DNA of 25,415 nt, taken from Pseudomonadota bacterium. Lineage in GTDB: Bacteria > Myxococcota > Polyangia > Polyangiales > Polyangiaceae. Below, piece by piece: positions 15,772 to 22,504 of this stretch; positions within the stretch are counted from its first letter, which is position 1, and the number at the start of each line of letters is the position of its first letter. Made by a program: the position numbers and the translations under genes. The DNA lies in the NCBI GenBank assembly GCA_023419055.1, contig JAEZYO010001015.1, positions 1 through 25,415 on the forward strand, written 5' to 3'. The notes beneath the pieces are model-generated. The model was given only the letters and a program-made list of their open reading frames with translations. It did no database searches and was not told where the DNA came from.

Positions 15772-18700
15772 AAGGCGAGCTCCGCGCCGCCCATCTGGTC
15801 GGGACTGGGCGGAAGTTCCGGCTCGATCTCGAGCGTGATTCGATCCGCGCGGTAGAGGCTCGGCTCGCTCAAGAGTCCCACCAGCATGCCGAGCAGCACG
15901 CCTTCCGCCATGGCTCGGCCGGGGCAGGCGTGGAGCGGCTTCTGTCGTTCGGGGCCGAGCGTGGCGTCACGGGCCCCGCCGAACAAGAGCTCCGTCTTTC
16001 CACCTTCGGCCGTGGCGGAGGCAAGGCTTATCACGACCCGATCGCCGGGCTCCACCGGCTCCGACCCGATCAAGGAGCGCTCGACCGCCGTGCGGTGCAG
16101 GAGATCGGGCACCGGCGCGCGCATCATGGCCTTCTCCGCCGCGACCAGGAGCGCGCTCGACTCGAGAGAGGTCGCGTCGAGGCGCGAGCTCGGGTCGCGC
16201 AAGTAGGCGTTCTCGGCGAGCCCGAGCCAGGCCTGCCAGCGCCAGAGCTCCTTGCTCTCGATCCACTGCACGAGGATGCTCGTGAAGCTCGCGCTGGTCG
16301 GTACCGCGAACCCGTTGATCGAGCCGACCAGCGTCTTCTTCGCGTGCTCGGCCTGGCGCGCGGCGGTGGCGCCCGGCAGCGTGAGCCAGTCCGGAAGCTC
16401 GTCGTACTCCGACGCTTGCACGGCGCGCACGTAGTCTTCGACGGCGCGCTCGATCACGGCGCCGCGAGCCTGTGCGACTTGCGTCAAGGTCGAGCTCGGG
16501 TTCGGGTGGAAGACGAACTGCGAGACGCGCTGGAAGTCCCCCGGGCAGCGCGCCGGCAGCTGCTCACCGGTCAAATCCGGACCTGCGGTCATGAGCGTGT
16601 TGTCGGGTAAGCCGAACACGCCTTCGGCCACTCCGGAGACCACGATGCGCCCGAGCTGCTGCACGTCGATCCGGACGCGCGGCGGCTCCTTGGAGACCGG
16701 CTCCCCGCGCTCTTCCGCGGCGGTTCTGGCGGCGGCCGCGACGGCGCGCTGGTCGTTGCAATACCTGCGGGTGAGAGCGCGCGCGTGCTCGAAGGAGTCG
16801 ACGATGCCAATCTCCATGAGCCAGCGGTTCGCGGCGACGGACTCGCGGTCGTACTGACCGTCTTCGACGGGGTAAGCCGCCGCCGAAGGGAGCGGCTTCG
16901 GGTGGCGATCCATCCCGAGGTAGTGCCCGCCGAACGTCGCTTCCATGCGGCGGTGATATTCGCGCACGGAGTAGACCGAGTCGTTGCCGAGGACCTCGAG
17001 CACACCCGCCTCGCTGCCCACGAGCACGCCGTAAGTCGTCCTCAGCGAGCCGCCGCGGCTCCGCACGTACGCCCACACGGCGCGGGCGTAGGGGCGCAGC
17101 TCGTTGTCCTCGAGGATGCGCTTCCACTCGACGAAGCTCTGCCCCGGCTTCTCCCGCTCGAGGGCGGCGAGCGCGCTCGCGATCTGCTTGCCGCGAGTCA
17201 CGAGCTCCGCGGCGGGAGCGCCGGTCGCGGCGGCGCTGACGGCAGAGCGGCTGGCGCGAGCCAGATACTCGATGCCGCTCTTCGAGGGCGCGAACAGGTA
17301 GAGGCCCCATTTCAGCTTCGCGAAGGGTTCCTGGGGCAACCGGATCGTCTCGACGCCGTCGCCGCGGCGCACGGAGAGCCCGCGCTCGCTGCCGTGCGGG
17401 AAGTTGCCGGCGATGAGATCGGGGTGCGCGCTCGAGATCCCGGTGCTGTTCGCGCCGTTCACCCAGCGTTGAATCACCTCGAACTGGTCGGCGATGCTGG
17501 CGTTGAAGGCCATGAACAGCACGCCCACCTCGCTGCCCGAGCGGTAGCCGAAGCCGCGCCGCAGGATCCGCGGGGTGCGGAGCTCCACGTGCGTGGTGTT
17601 CGGCGCGCCCGCGCCGGCGCGCGCGTAAACCGTATGGGTGGTGCGCGGGTTCGCGCGGCGCACGTGGGCGAAGAGCGGGCATTTTTCGCCCGCCGGGTCC
17701 TCAGAGTAGTCGAAATCGTTGGTCGTCACCGCCTCCGGCGCGACGAGCGGCTCGCCGTCGCGCGTGCGCCCCATCATGAGCGCCATGACGCGCTCGGCCT
17801 CTTCGGGACTGCGGCCGGTCCGTACGGCGTCCTCGAACGCGCCGACCCTTTGCTCGAGCTTTCGCACCACGAGGAAGCTCGAGTTCTTGAAGAGCTCGGA
17901 GGGTTGACCCCCGCGTTCGCCGCGCTGGTTCTCGTAGCCGAGCAAGATTTCGCCGAGCGGCACCCGATCGCGCTCGAGCCCTCGAGGGCGGTTCTCGATC
18001 TGCGGCACGGGCTGGCTGTAGCCGTCGAGAAAGCCGAAATGCTCGCGTACGAGCGCCTTGTTCGGGAGGAGCGTGCGTTCGAGCGACTGCTCGTGCAAGA
18101 CGACGAGCTCGTGCTGCTCGAGATCCGCCACCGCGAAGTCGAGCAACTCTCGCGCCTTCTCCTCGCCTTCGTCGGGCACCTGCAAGATGATCACGACGTC
18201 GACCGAGGAGAGCTCCACGCGCGCGACGCCGCTCACACCGCCCTGGCCGAGCTCGCGGCGATACTCCGGGAGGTCCCAGTGGTCGGGGTGATGCGCTCCG
18301 ACGTCTCCGAGTACGCCGGCTCGGGCCGCCATGCCCTCCTGAAACTCCTTCGGGAATCGGCTCAAGAGCTCCTGCGACAGCCCTAGGTTCGAGAGCCCGC
18401 CGAAGGTGAACGCGACGTTGTGGGTCACCGCGCTCTCGGGGGCCGTCTTCTCCGTGGTGACGATGGCGGAGAGGTGCGACAGCGCGCTCGTCCGCGACTC
18501 GGGATCTTCGGGGAGCCTCACGAGCAAGAACCGGCCGCGTGAGACCTGGCGGTAACCGGTCAAGATGTTGCCCTGGATCGAAGCCACGTCGCTTTCGGTG
18601 AGCGCGACGGGCTCGAGGCGCGGCTCGGCTTTCGGCGGAGCGGCGCGCGGGTCGATGTAGCTCCCGAGCAGCTGAATGGCGCGCCGGAAAATCAGCTCGT

Positions 18701-19421
18701 CGTTGCTCGAGTCGTGCGCCTCGTTGCTCGGAAAGAGGAGCGCCAACCGGTCTCTCACCGCGAGCAAGTTGCGCTGACGCGCGAGCAGCAGATCGGTGGG
18801 ACCCTTGACCGCCGGTGCGCCGACGTGGAGCCCCGGCACCGCGCTCTGGAAGGGACAGGCCGGGCTCGGGTTCTGCTCCGATCTCTCCGGGGCGGGCAGG
18901 TGACCCATCTTCGCGAAGGTCTGCTCGAAGTCCTGCAGGTACCGCTGATCGTCGATGGTGAGGTTCGGCGTGCCGGCATAAAAGAAGTCGCAGTTGATCT
19001 GACGCGCTCGCACCCACGCCGCGAACTCCGGATAGCCGTCGAAGCAGCTGCTCCCCACGTAGCCGCTGCAGTGACAGAAGATGACGTCGAGGATGGGACC
19101 GCCCTTCTCGACGATGTCGCGGATGTACGCCTCCCAGGGCCCGTCGAAGCTCACCGCCAAGAGCAGCTTGCGGTCATCGTCGTGAATCGACCAATGAATG
19201 TGGTGCAGCGTCCTCAAGCTCTCGAGCGGGCCGGCGCCGCCGACCAGGCCGTCGCGCTCTACCCCGAGCTTACGAATCTCGAACAGCACGCGGAGCACTT
19301 GCCGAAGCCGCGTGGCGTAGGTCATCGGCTCTGCGATGGGGATCAACCCCGGTCGGAGCTCGGCGATCAACGTGAGCTCCGACGTGCCCATCAGGTGCTT
19401 GCTGGTGACTGACGTTGCCAT
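15768..19421 (-). CDS. DyP-type peroxidase-cytochrome P450 fusion protein
   Basis: A 1217-aa cytoplasmic-looking protein without signal peptide. Residues 1-165 are an uncharacterised domain, possibly ferredoxin-like (LHHIHWSIH ... VSFDGPWEAYIRDI). About 275-705 is a DyP-type haem peroxidase: GFLDG (463-467, catalytic Asp466), proximal haem His586 (FAHVRRANPR) and distal Arg in RILRRG (618-622), followed by the conserved FMAFNASIADQFEVIQRW. About 775-1217 is a P450-like domain with haem-thiolate Cys1166 in HACPGRAMAEG. In the P450 part the I-helix acid/alcohol motif is replaced by NGFAVPTS (Asn1036-Thr1042), and the K-helix reads AMMR, where the Glu of ExxR should be Ala. The ATG at 19421 has GAGG 4 nt upstream; the open frame above it is promoter DNA. 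Both haem domains suggest peroxide or hydroperoxide chemistry, but the substrate is unknown. Confidence 0.9.
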   Translation of the reverse strand: MATSVTSKHLMGTSELTLIAELRPGLIPIAEPMTYATRLRQVLRVLFEIRKLGVERDGLVGGAGPLESLRTLHHIHWSIHDDDRKLLLAVSFDGPWEAYIRDIVEKGGPILDVIFCHCSGYVGSSCFDGYPEFAAWVRARQINCDFFYAGTPNLTIDDQRYLQDFEQTFAKMGHLPAPERSEQNPSPACPFQSAVPGLHVGAPAVKGPTDLLLARQRNLLAVRDRLALLFPSNEAHDSSNDELIFRRAIQLLGSYIDPRAAPPKAEPRLEPVALTESDVASIQGNILTGYRQVSRGRFLLVRLPEDPESRTSALSHLSAIVTTEKTAPESAVTHNVAFTFGGLSNLGLSQELLSRFPKEFQEGMAARAGVLGDVGAHHPDHWDLPEYRRELGQGGVSGVARVELSSVDVVIILQVPDEGEEKARELLDFAVADLEQHELVVLHEQSLERTLLPNKALVREHFGFLDGYSQPVPQIENRPRGLERDRVPLGEILLGYENQRGERGGQPSELFKNSSFLVVRKLEQRVGAFEDAVRTGRSPEEAERVMALMMGRTRDGEPLVAPEAVTTNDFDYSEDPAGEKCPLFAHVRRANPRTTHTVYARAGAGAPNTTHVELRTPRILRRGFGYRSGSEVGVLFMAFNASIADQFEVIQRWVNGANSTGISSAHPDLIAGNFPHGSERGLSVRRGDGVETIRLPQEPFAKLKWGLYLFAPSKSGIEYLARASRSAVSAAATGAPAAELVTRGKQIASALAALEREKPGQSFVEWKRILEDNELRPYARAVWAYVRSRGGSLRTTYGVLVGSEAGVLEVLGNDSVYSVREYHRRMEATFGGHYLGMDRHPKPLPSAAAYPVEDGQYDRESVAANRWLMEIGIVDSFEHARALTRRYCNDQRAVAAAARTAAEERGEPVSKEPPRVRIDVQQLGRIVVSGVAEGVFGLPDNTLMTAGPDLTGEQLPARCPGDFQRVSQFVFHPNPSSTLTQVAQARGAVIERAVEDYVRAVQASEYDELPDWLTLPGATAARQAEHAKKTLVGSINGFAVPTSASFTSILVQWIESKELWRWQAWLGLAENAYLRDPSSRLDATSLESSALLVAAEKAMMRAPVPDLLHRTAVERSLIGSEPVEPGDRVVISLASATAEGGKTELLFGGARDATLGPERQKPLHACPGRAMAEGVLLGMLVGLLSEPSLYRADRITLEIEPELPPSPDQMGGAELAF

Positions 19422-19474
19422 GACGCCTCGTTCTCCCGGGCCTCTTCGGCCTCCGTGATCCCGAGCTGCTTCAT
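19391..19474 (-). CDS. Possible 27-aa leader ORF overlapping the DyP-P450 start
   Basis: ATG 19474 follows GAGAGGAG (ending 2 nt before it) and opens a 27-codon frame (MKQLGITEAEEARENEASWQ...) that ends at TGA 19391-19393, overlapping the first 31 bases of the DyP-P450 gene in another frame. It could be a leader peptide or a translational-coupling ORF. If the Crp site at 19497-19512 works as a class II activator site, transcription would start near 19463 and the ATG would not be in the mRNA. Confidence 0.22.
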   Translation of the reverse strand: MKQLGITEAEEARENEASWQRQSPAST

Positions 19475-19496
19475 AACTCCTCTCTCGGCCCCTGTG

Positions 19497-19512
19497 TGTG
19501 AAACAAGTCACA
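19497..19512. promoter_or_regulatory. Perfect Crp-type operator (TGTGA-N6-TCACA), site 1
   Basis: TGTGA-AACAAG-TCACA matches the E. coli-type Crp consensus core at all ten defined positions. The centre is 83 bp upstream of the DyP-P450 start codon. If used as a class II site (centre at -41.5), transcription would begin near 19463; a TATGAA hexamer lies at 19475-19470 in the expected -10 place (my measurement). The likely binder is the Crp-family protein encoded 2.2 kb away. Confidence 0.72.
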
Positions 19513-19572
19513 GCCTGCGAATCGCCGTTCGAGCGGGAGCCCGCATCCGAAAGGCCCATGAATTGCTTCCGG

Positions 19573-19588
19573 TGTGACCGACTTCACA
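19573..19588. promoter_or_regulatory. Perfect Crp-type operator (TGTGA-N6-TCACA), site 2
   Basis: TGTGA-CCGACT-TCACA, again a perfect ten-position match, exactly 76 bp centre to centre from site 1 and 95 bp upstream of the trypsin-fold gene's start codon. The spacer differs from that of site 1, so this is not a simple duplication. Each divergent gene thus has one site at a similar distance. Confidence 0.72.
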
Positions 19589-19675
19589 CGTCTTCGGTCC
19601 GTCACGCGGCATGGTGTCCGTGGTCTTGGAGGCGGGGCGCCAGGGTCCCCGCTTCGAGGCCCGGAGCGAAAATTC

Positions 19676-20650
19676 ATGGAAGGCCATGTTCTCGAGGACA
19701 TCGACAAACCAGTGGCGGAGATACAGGCGCGCGAGCTTCCGGCGCTTTTACGTCGTGAGAACGTGGTCGGCGTGGGCGTCGGCAGAAAGGTCCAGGCGGG
19801 TCGCGACACGGGGGAGCCCTGTCTGACCGTCTTCGTCACGAAGAAGGTCCCGCTCGAAACGCTGCCGATCGAATCTCGGATTCCCAGGACGATAAAACAC
19901 TGCACTGCCGACGTCGTTGCCATCGGCGAGGTGCGCGGAGATCCGGAGCCGTTCGAGTCCACGCTCCCGATCGCGGCTCGACGTGACACGAACAGCCGCC
20001 GCCTCCGGCCCGCCCGCGGTGGATGCAGCGTTGGTCACTATCGAACAGCGGGTGGAACGCTGGGGACCGCGGTCGTCGACCAGAGCGCCTACCCCGGCGT
20101 GCCCGGCCAGTACTACTTGTTGAGCAGCAATCGGGTGCTCGCCGACTGCAACGCCGGGGAGCTCGGTGACGCGGTGCTGCAGCCCAGATTCGCGGACGGC
20201 GGGCGGGATCCGCTCGACGTGATCGGGCGCCTGGCGAGGTTCGTCCCGCTTCGCTTCGACGGAGAAGTCAATTTCGTCGACGCGGCGCTCGCCGAGGTCG
20301 ATTTTGCTGACCTCGACCGCAGCATCCTGTGGATTGGTCACGCGCGCGAAACGCAGCCCAAGGTGCGGATCGGACAGCTGGTCCGAAAGACGGGACGCGG
20401 GACGCTCTTCACTTCGGGATCGGTGAGGGCCGTCAACGTGACGCTCAAGGTCCGGTACGCGGCCAGGGTCGCCCTCTTCGCCCGCCAGATCGTGACGACT
20501 CCGCTCTCGTCAGCGGAAGATTCGGGGAGTCTCCTGCTCGATCGCGAGGATCGACCCGTCGGGCTGCTCTTCGCGCGCTCGGAGCACGCTTCGGTCGCGA
20601 ACCCGATTGGGCTGGTCGAAGCGCTCCTGCGCGTCCGAGTCGGGATCTGA
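19676..20650 (+). CDS. Trypsin-fold protein with His-to-Arg catalytic substitution (pseudo-protease)
   Basis: A 325-aa protein matching the bacterial trypsin-like (S1-type) family that opens with ENVVGVGVGRKV ... TVFVTKKVP. Family members usually read SNNHVLA at the catalytic His; here it is SSNRVLA, so His is replaced by Arg153. The catalytic Asp (Asp202 in FVDAALAEVD) and Ser (Ser283 in AEDSGSLLLD, usually GDSGS) remain. It is therefore probably not a normal serine protease and may bind or scaffold. No signal peptide is seen. ATG 19676 has CGGAG about 9 nt upstream; the frame opens earlier, at 19574, but that part lies over the Crp site region. It is divergent from DyP-P450 and convergent with the patatin gene (8-bp gap). 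Confidence 0.82.
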   Translation: MEGHVLEDIDKPVAEIQARELPALLRRENVVGVGVGRKVQAGRDTGEPCLTVFVTKKVPLETLPIESRIPRTIKHCTADVVAIGEVRGDPEPFESTLPIAARRDTNSRRLRPARGGCSVGHYRTAGGTLGTAVVDQSAYPGVPGQYYLLSSNRVLADCNAGELGDAVLQPRFADGGRDPLDVIGRLARFVPLRFDGEVNFVDAALAEVDFADLDRSILWIGHARETQPKVRIGQLVRKTGRGTLFTSGSVRAVNVTLKVRYAARVALFARQIVTTPLSSAEDSGSLLLDREDRPVGLLFARSEHASVANPIGLVEALLRVRVGI

Positions 20651-20658
20651 GCGCGAAT

Positions 20659-21663
20659 TCAGCGCGTGGTGGCGCGCTCCGCGGCACGCGGCCAGGCCGC
20701 GAGCGCCCTCTCCGCGGCCTCTCTTCCCTGCGCGAGGTACTCGTTCCTGAGGCCGGGCCACAGGAACCCTCGCACGAAGTCACCTTTCAGGGGTCGACTC
20801 GGTCGGACCTCGAGGATCTCGAGCTTGCGCCATTTGAGCCTTTCCCGGAGCACCCGCGGGTCCACGAGCTTCGAGAGCTCCTCGAGCTCTTCGTTGAAGG
20901 AGTGGGCTTCATGCAGGTCCCGAGCCAGCCGTTCGTCGATCAACAACGTGAGCAGGCGGCTGACCGAAAGGCGCGAGAACGGACCCGAGCTGACCTGATT
21001 GGCGTTCGGGGTGACGACGATCAGGTGATCGATATCGCTGTTGACCTTCAGCGCCCAGCCGAGCGGCGTATTGTTGACCGCGCCGCCGTCCCAGTACGGT
21101 GACGCCGCGTCCAACCCGCCGTCACGATCCTGCAGCGAATGAGGCGGGAAGACGACGGGGATGGCGCTCGAGGCCACGGCGACCTCCGCGATGAAGTCGA
21201 GGCCCGCCGGGGTGCCGAAGCTCTCGGAGTCGAAGTCGAACACGCTCTCCGAGCGCACGTAACCTCGGGAATCTGGCTTGCCGGGCAACGACGTGGTGAT
21301 GGTACGTAGCAGCACCTTTCGCTCTTCTTTGCGTCCGAGGAACTCGCCGAGCGCTTCTCTGACGATGGAGACCCGGCGCGCTCGAGACAGGATCGCGGGG
21401 AACTGCGCCTCCTTGCGCCAGAGCCGCTCGAGCAGCCTGCCCGCTTCGGCTTCGGCTCCCACCCGCAGACCCGCTGCGTAAACGGCGCCGTTCAGCGCGC
21501 CGGAGCTCGCCCCGATCACCGTCGTAATCTCGATGTCCCGCCGCTGCGACAAAGTGCCGAGTGCACCGGCGGCGTAGGGACCTTTGGCGGCTGCACCCGC
21601 GAGGATCAGCGCGACCTTGTGTTTTCCGCTCGAACCATCCCCACCTTGAACGATCGATGCCAT
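20659..21663 (-). CDS. Patatin-like phospholipase
   Basis: A 334-aa patatin-fold lipid acyl hydrolase. The catalytic Ser53 is in GASSG (GxSxG, 51-55), the dyad Asp192 is in WDGGAVNN (DGG motif), and the oxyanion-hole segment reads LAGAAAKGPYAAG, where one Gly of the usual GGGxKG is Ala. There is no signal peptide, so it may act in the cytoplasm or be delivered by another route. The ATG at 21663 is set by a strong GGGAGG 7 nt upstream, while the in-frame ATG at 21678 has none. It lies 60 bp downstream of the Crp-family gene on the same strand, so the two may form an operon. The lipid substrate is unknown. Confidence 0.92.
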   Translation of the reverse strand: MASIVQGGDGSSGKHKVALILAGAAAKGPYAAGALGTLSQRRDIEITTVIGASSGALNGAVYAAGLRVGAEAEAGRLLERLWRKEAQFPAILSRARRVSIVREALGEFLGRKEERKVLLRTITTSLPGKPDSRGYVRSESVFDFDSESFGTPAGLDFIAEVAVASSAIPVVFPPHSLQDRDGGLDAASPYWDGGAVNNTPLGWALKVNSDIDHLIVVTPNANQVSSGPFSRLSVSRLLTLLIDERLARDLHEAHSFNEELEELSKLVDPRVLRERLKWRKLEILEVRPSRPLKGDFVRGFLWPGLRNEYLAQGREAAERALAAWPRAAERATTR

Positions 21664-21723
21664 GACGGTACCTCCCATCCCGCCGCGGAGCGGACACTCG
21701 CGCGGCGCGAGGGGTGCATCCTG

Positions 21724-22416
21724 TCACTGTAGGGTCATCAATTTCAATGCTTCGAAATCAGTGATGATCACGCGGCCCCCGTCGTGGCGCAGCACGCCCG
21801 TCTCCGCCCAATAACGCAGGAGCTTGTTCACGCTCTCGCGTGAGGCGCCTACCATGCTGCCCAGATCTTGCTGGGACAGGCGCATGGGAATTCTCACCGC
21901 GCCGTCGATCGGCTCCCCGTGCTTCTGCGCGAGCCCGACGAGGACCTCAGCCAAGCGGCCGCAGAGGCTCAAGGAGGCCAGCGTTTCGCAGCGTTTGCTC
22001 AGGTTTCGCAGACGTTGCGTCAACACCACGAGCAATCGAACGGCCAGCGTGGGCGAGGATTGAATCACCGAGAGGAGCGGATCGCGCTCGATCAGCGCAA
22101 GCTCCGTCTCTTCCAGGGCGACGACCGTTGCAGAGCGGGGTTCTCCGTCGAGGACCGAAAGCTCGCCGAACACCTCGCCCGGGCCCATCACCGACAAAAG
22201 GACCTCTTTCCCCTCGGAGCCCGCGGTCACGGCCTTGAGATAGCCCGAGAGCACGACGAAGAGCGACGTCCCCGGCTCGCCCTCCCAAACGACCACCTGC
22301 CGCGCCTTGAAGGAGCGCACCCGGATCAGCCGGAGCACGAGCTCGCGCTCTTCCGGCTCGAGGCCCGCGACGAGCGGGATGCTCGCGACGAGCTCTACCG
22401 TTTCGCCTTTGAGCAT
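21724..22416 (-). CDS. Crp/Fnr family transcriptional regulator
   Basis: A 230-aa regulator. The N-terminal cyclic-nucleotide-binding domain keeps the phosphate-binding signature FGEL...RSA (Glu85, Arg94, Ser95; compare Glu72, Arg82, Ser83 of E. coli Crp). No Fe-S cysteine cluster of the Fnr type is seen. After the dimerisation helix the adenine-contacting Thr127-Ser128 pair of E. coli reads Leu139-Ser140. The C-terminal winged HTH has recognition helix GASRESVNKLLRYW, with Arg193 and Glu194 matching the E. coli residues that read TGTGA, and Lys198 for Arg185. This fits the three TGTGA sites in the window. A cNMP ligand is likely; whether cAMP or cGMP cannot be decided. The start codon lacks an obvious ribosome site. 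Confidence 0.92.
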   Translation of the reverse strand: MLKGETVELVASIPLVAGLEPEERELVLRLIRVRSFKARQVVVWEGEPGTSLFVVLSGYLKAVTAGSEGKEVLLSVMGPGEVFGELSVLDGEPRSATVVALEETELALIERDPLLSVIQSSPTLAVRLLVVLTQRLRNLSKRCETLASLSLCGRLAEVLVGLAQKHGEPIDGAVRIPMRLSQQDLGSMVGASRESVNKLLRYWAETGVLRHDGGRVIITDFEALKLMTLQ

Positions 22417-22438
22417 GGGGCGTGGAAATTCCCGCGAG

Positions 22439-22454
22439 TGTGAGCTCGTTCATA
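22439..22454. promoter_or_regulatory. Near-perfect Crp-type operator in the crp/sigma divergent region
   Basis: TGTGA-GCTCGT-TCATA matches nine of the ten defined positions of TGTGA-N6-TCACA. Its centre is 30 bp upstream of the crp start codon, a position suited to autorepression, and 58 bp upstream of the sigma factor start on the other strand, compatible with activation from a short leader. Confidence 0.5.
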
Positions 22455-22504
22455 CCTTGGGCCCACTCTCTCGGTCAATGGTGGGGCTCGACCCCGGAGC
22501 GACC

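Noticed and set aside
16785..18386. 533-codon + strand frame antisense to DyP-P450
   Set aside because: The sense strand encodes clear DyP and P450 motifs; the antisense peptide is Arg/Ala/His-rich without any fold signature.
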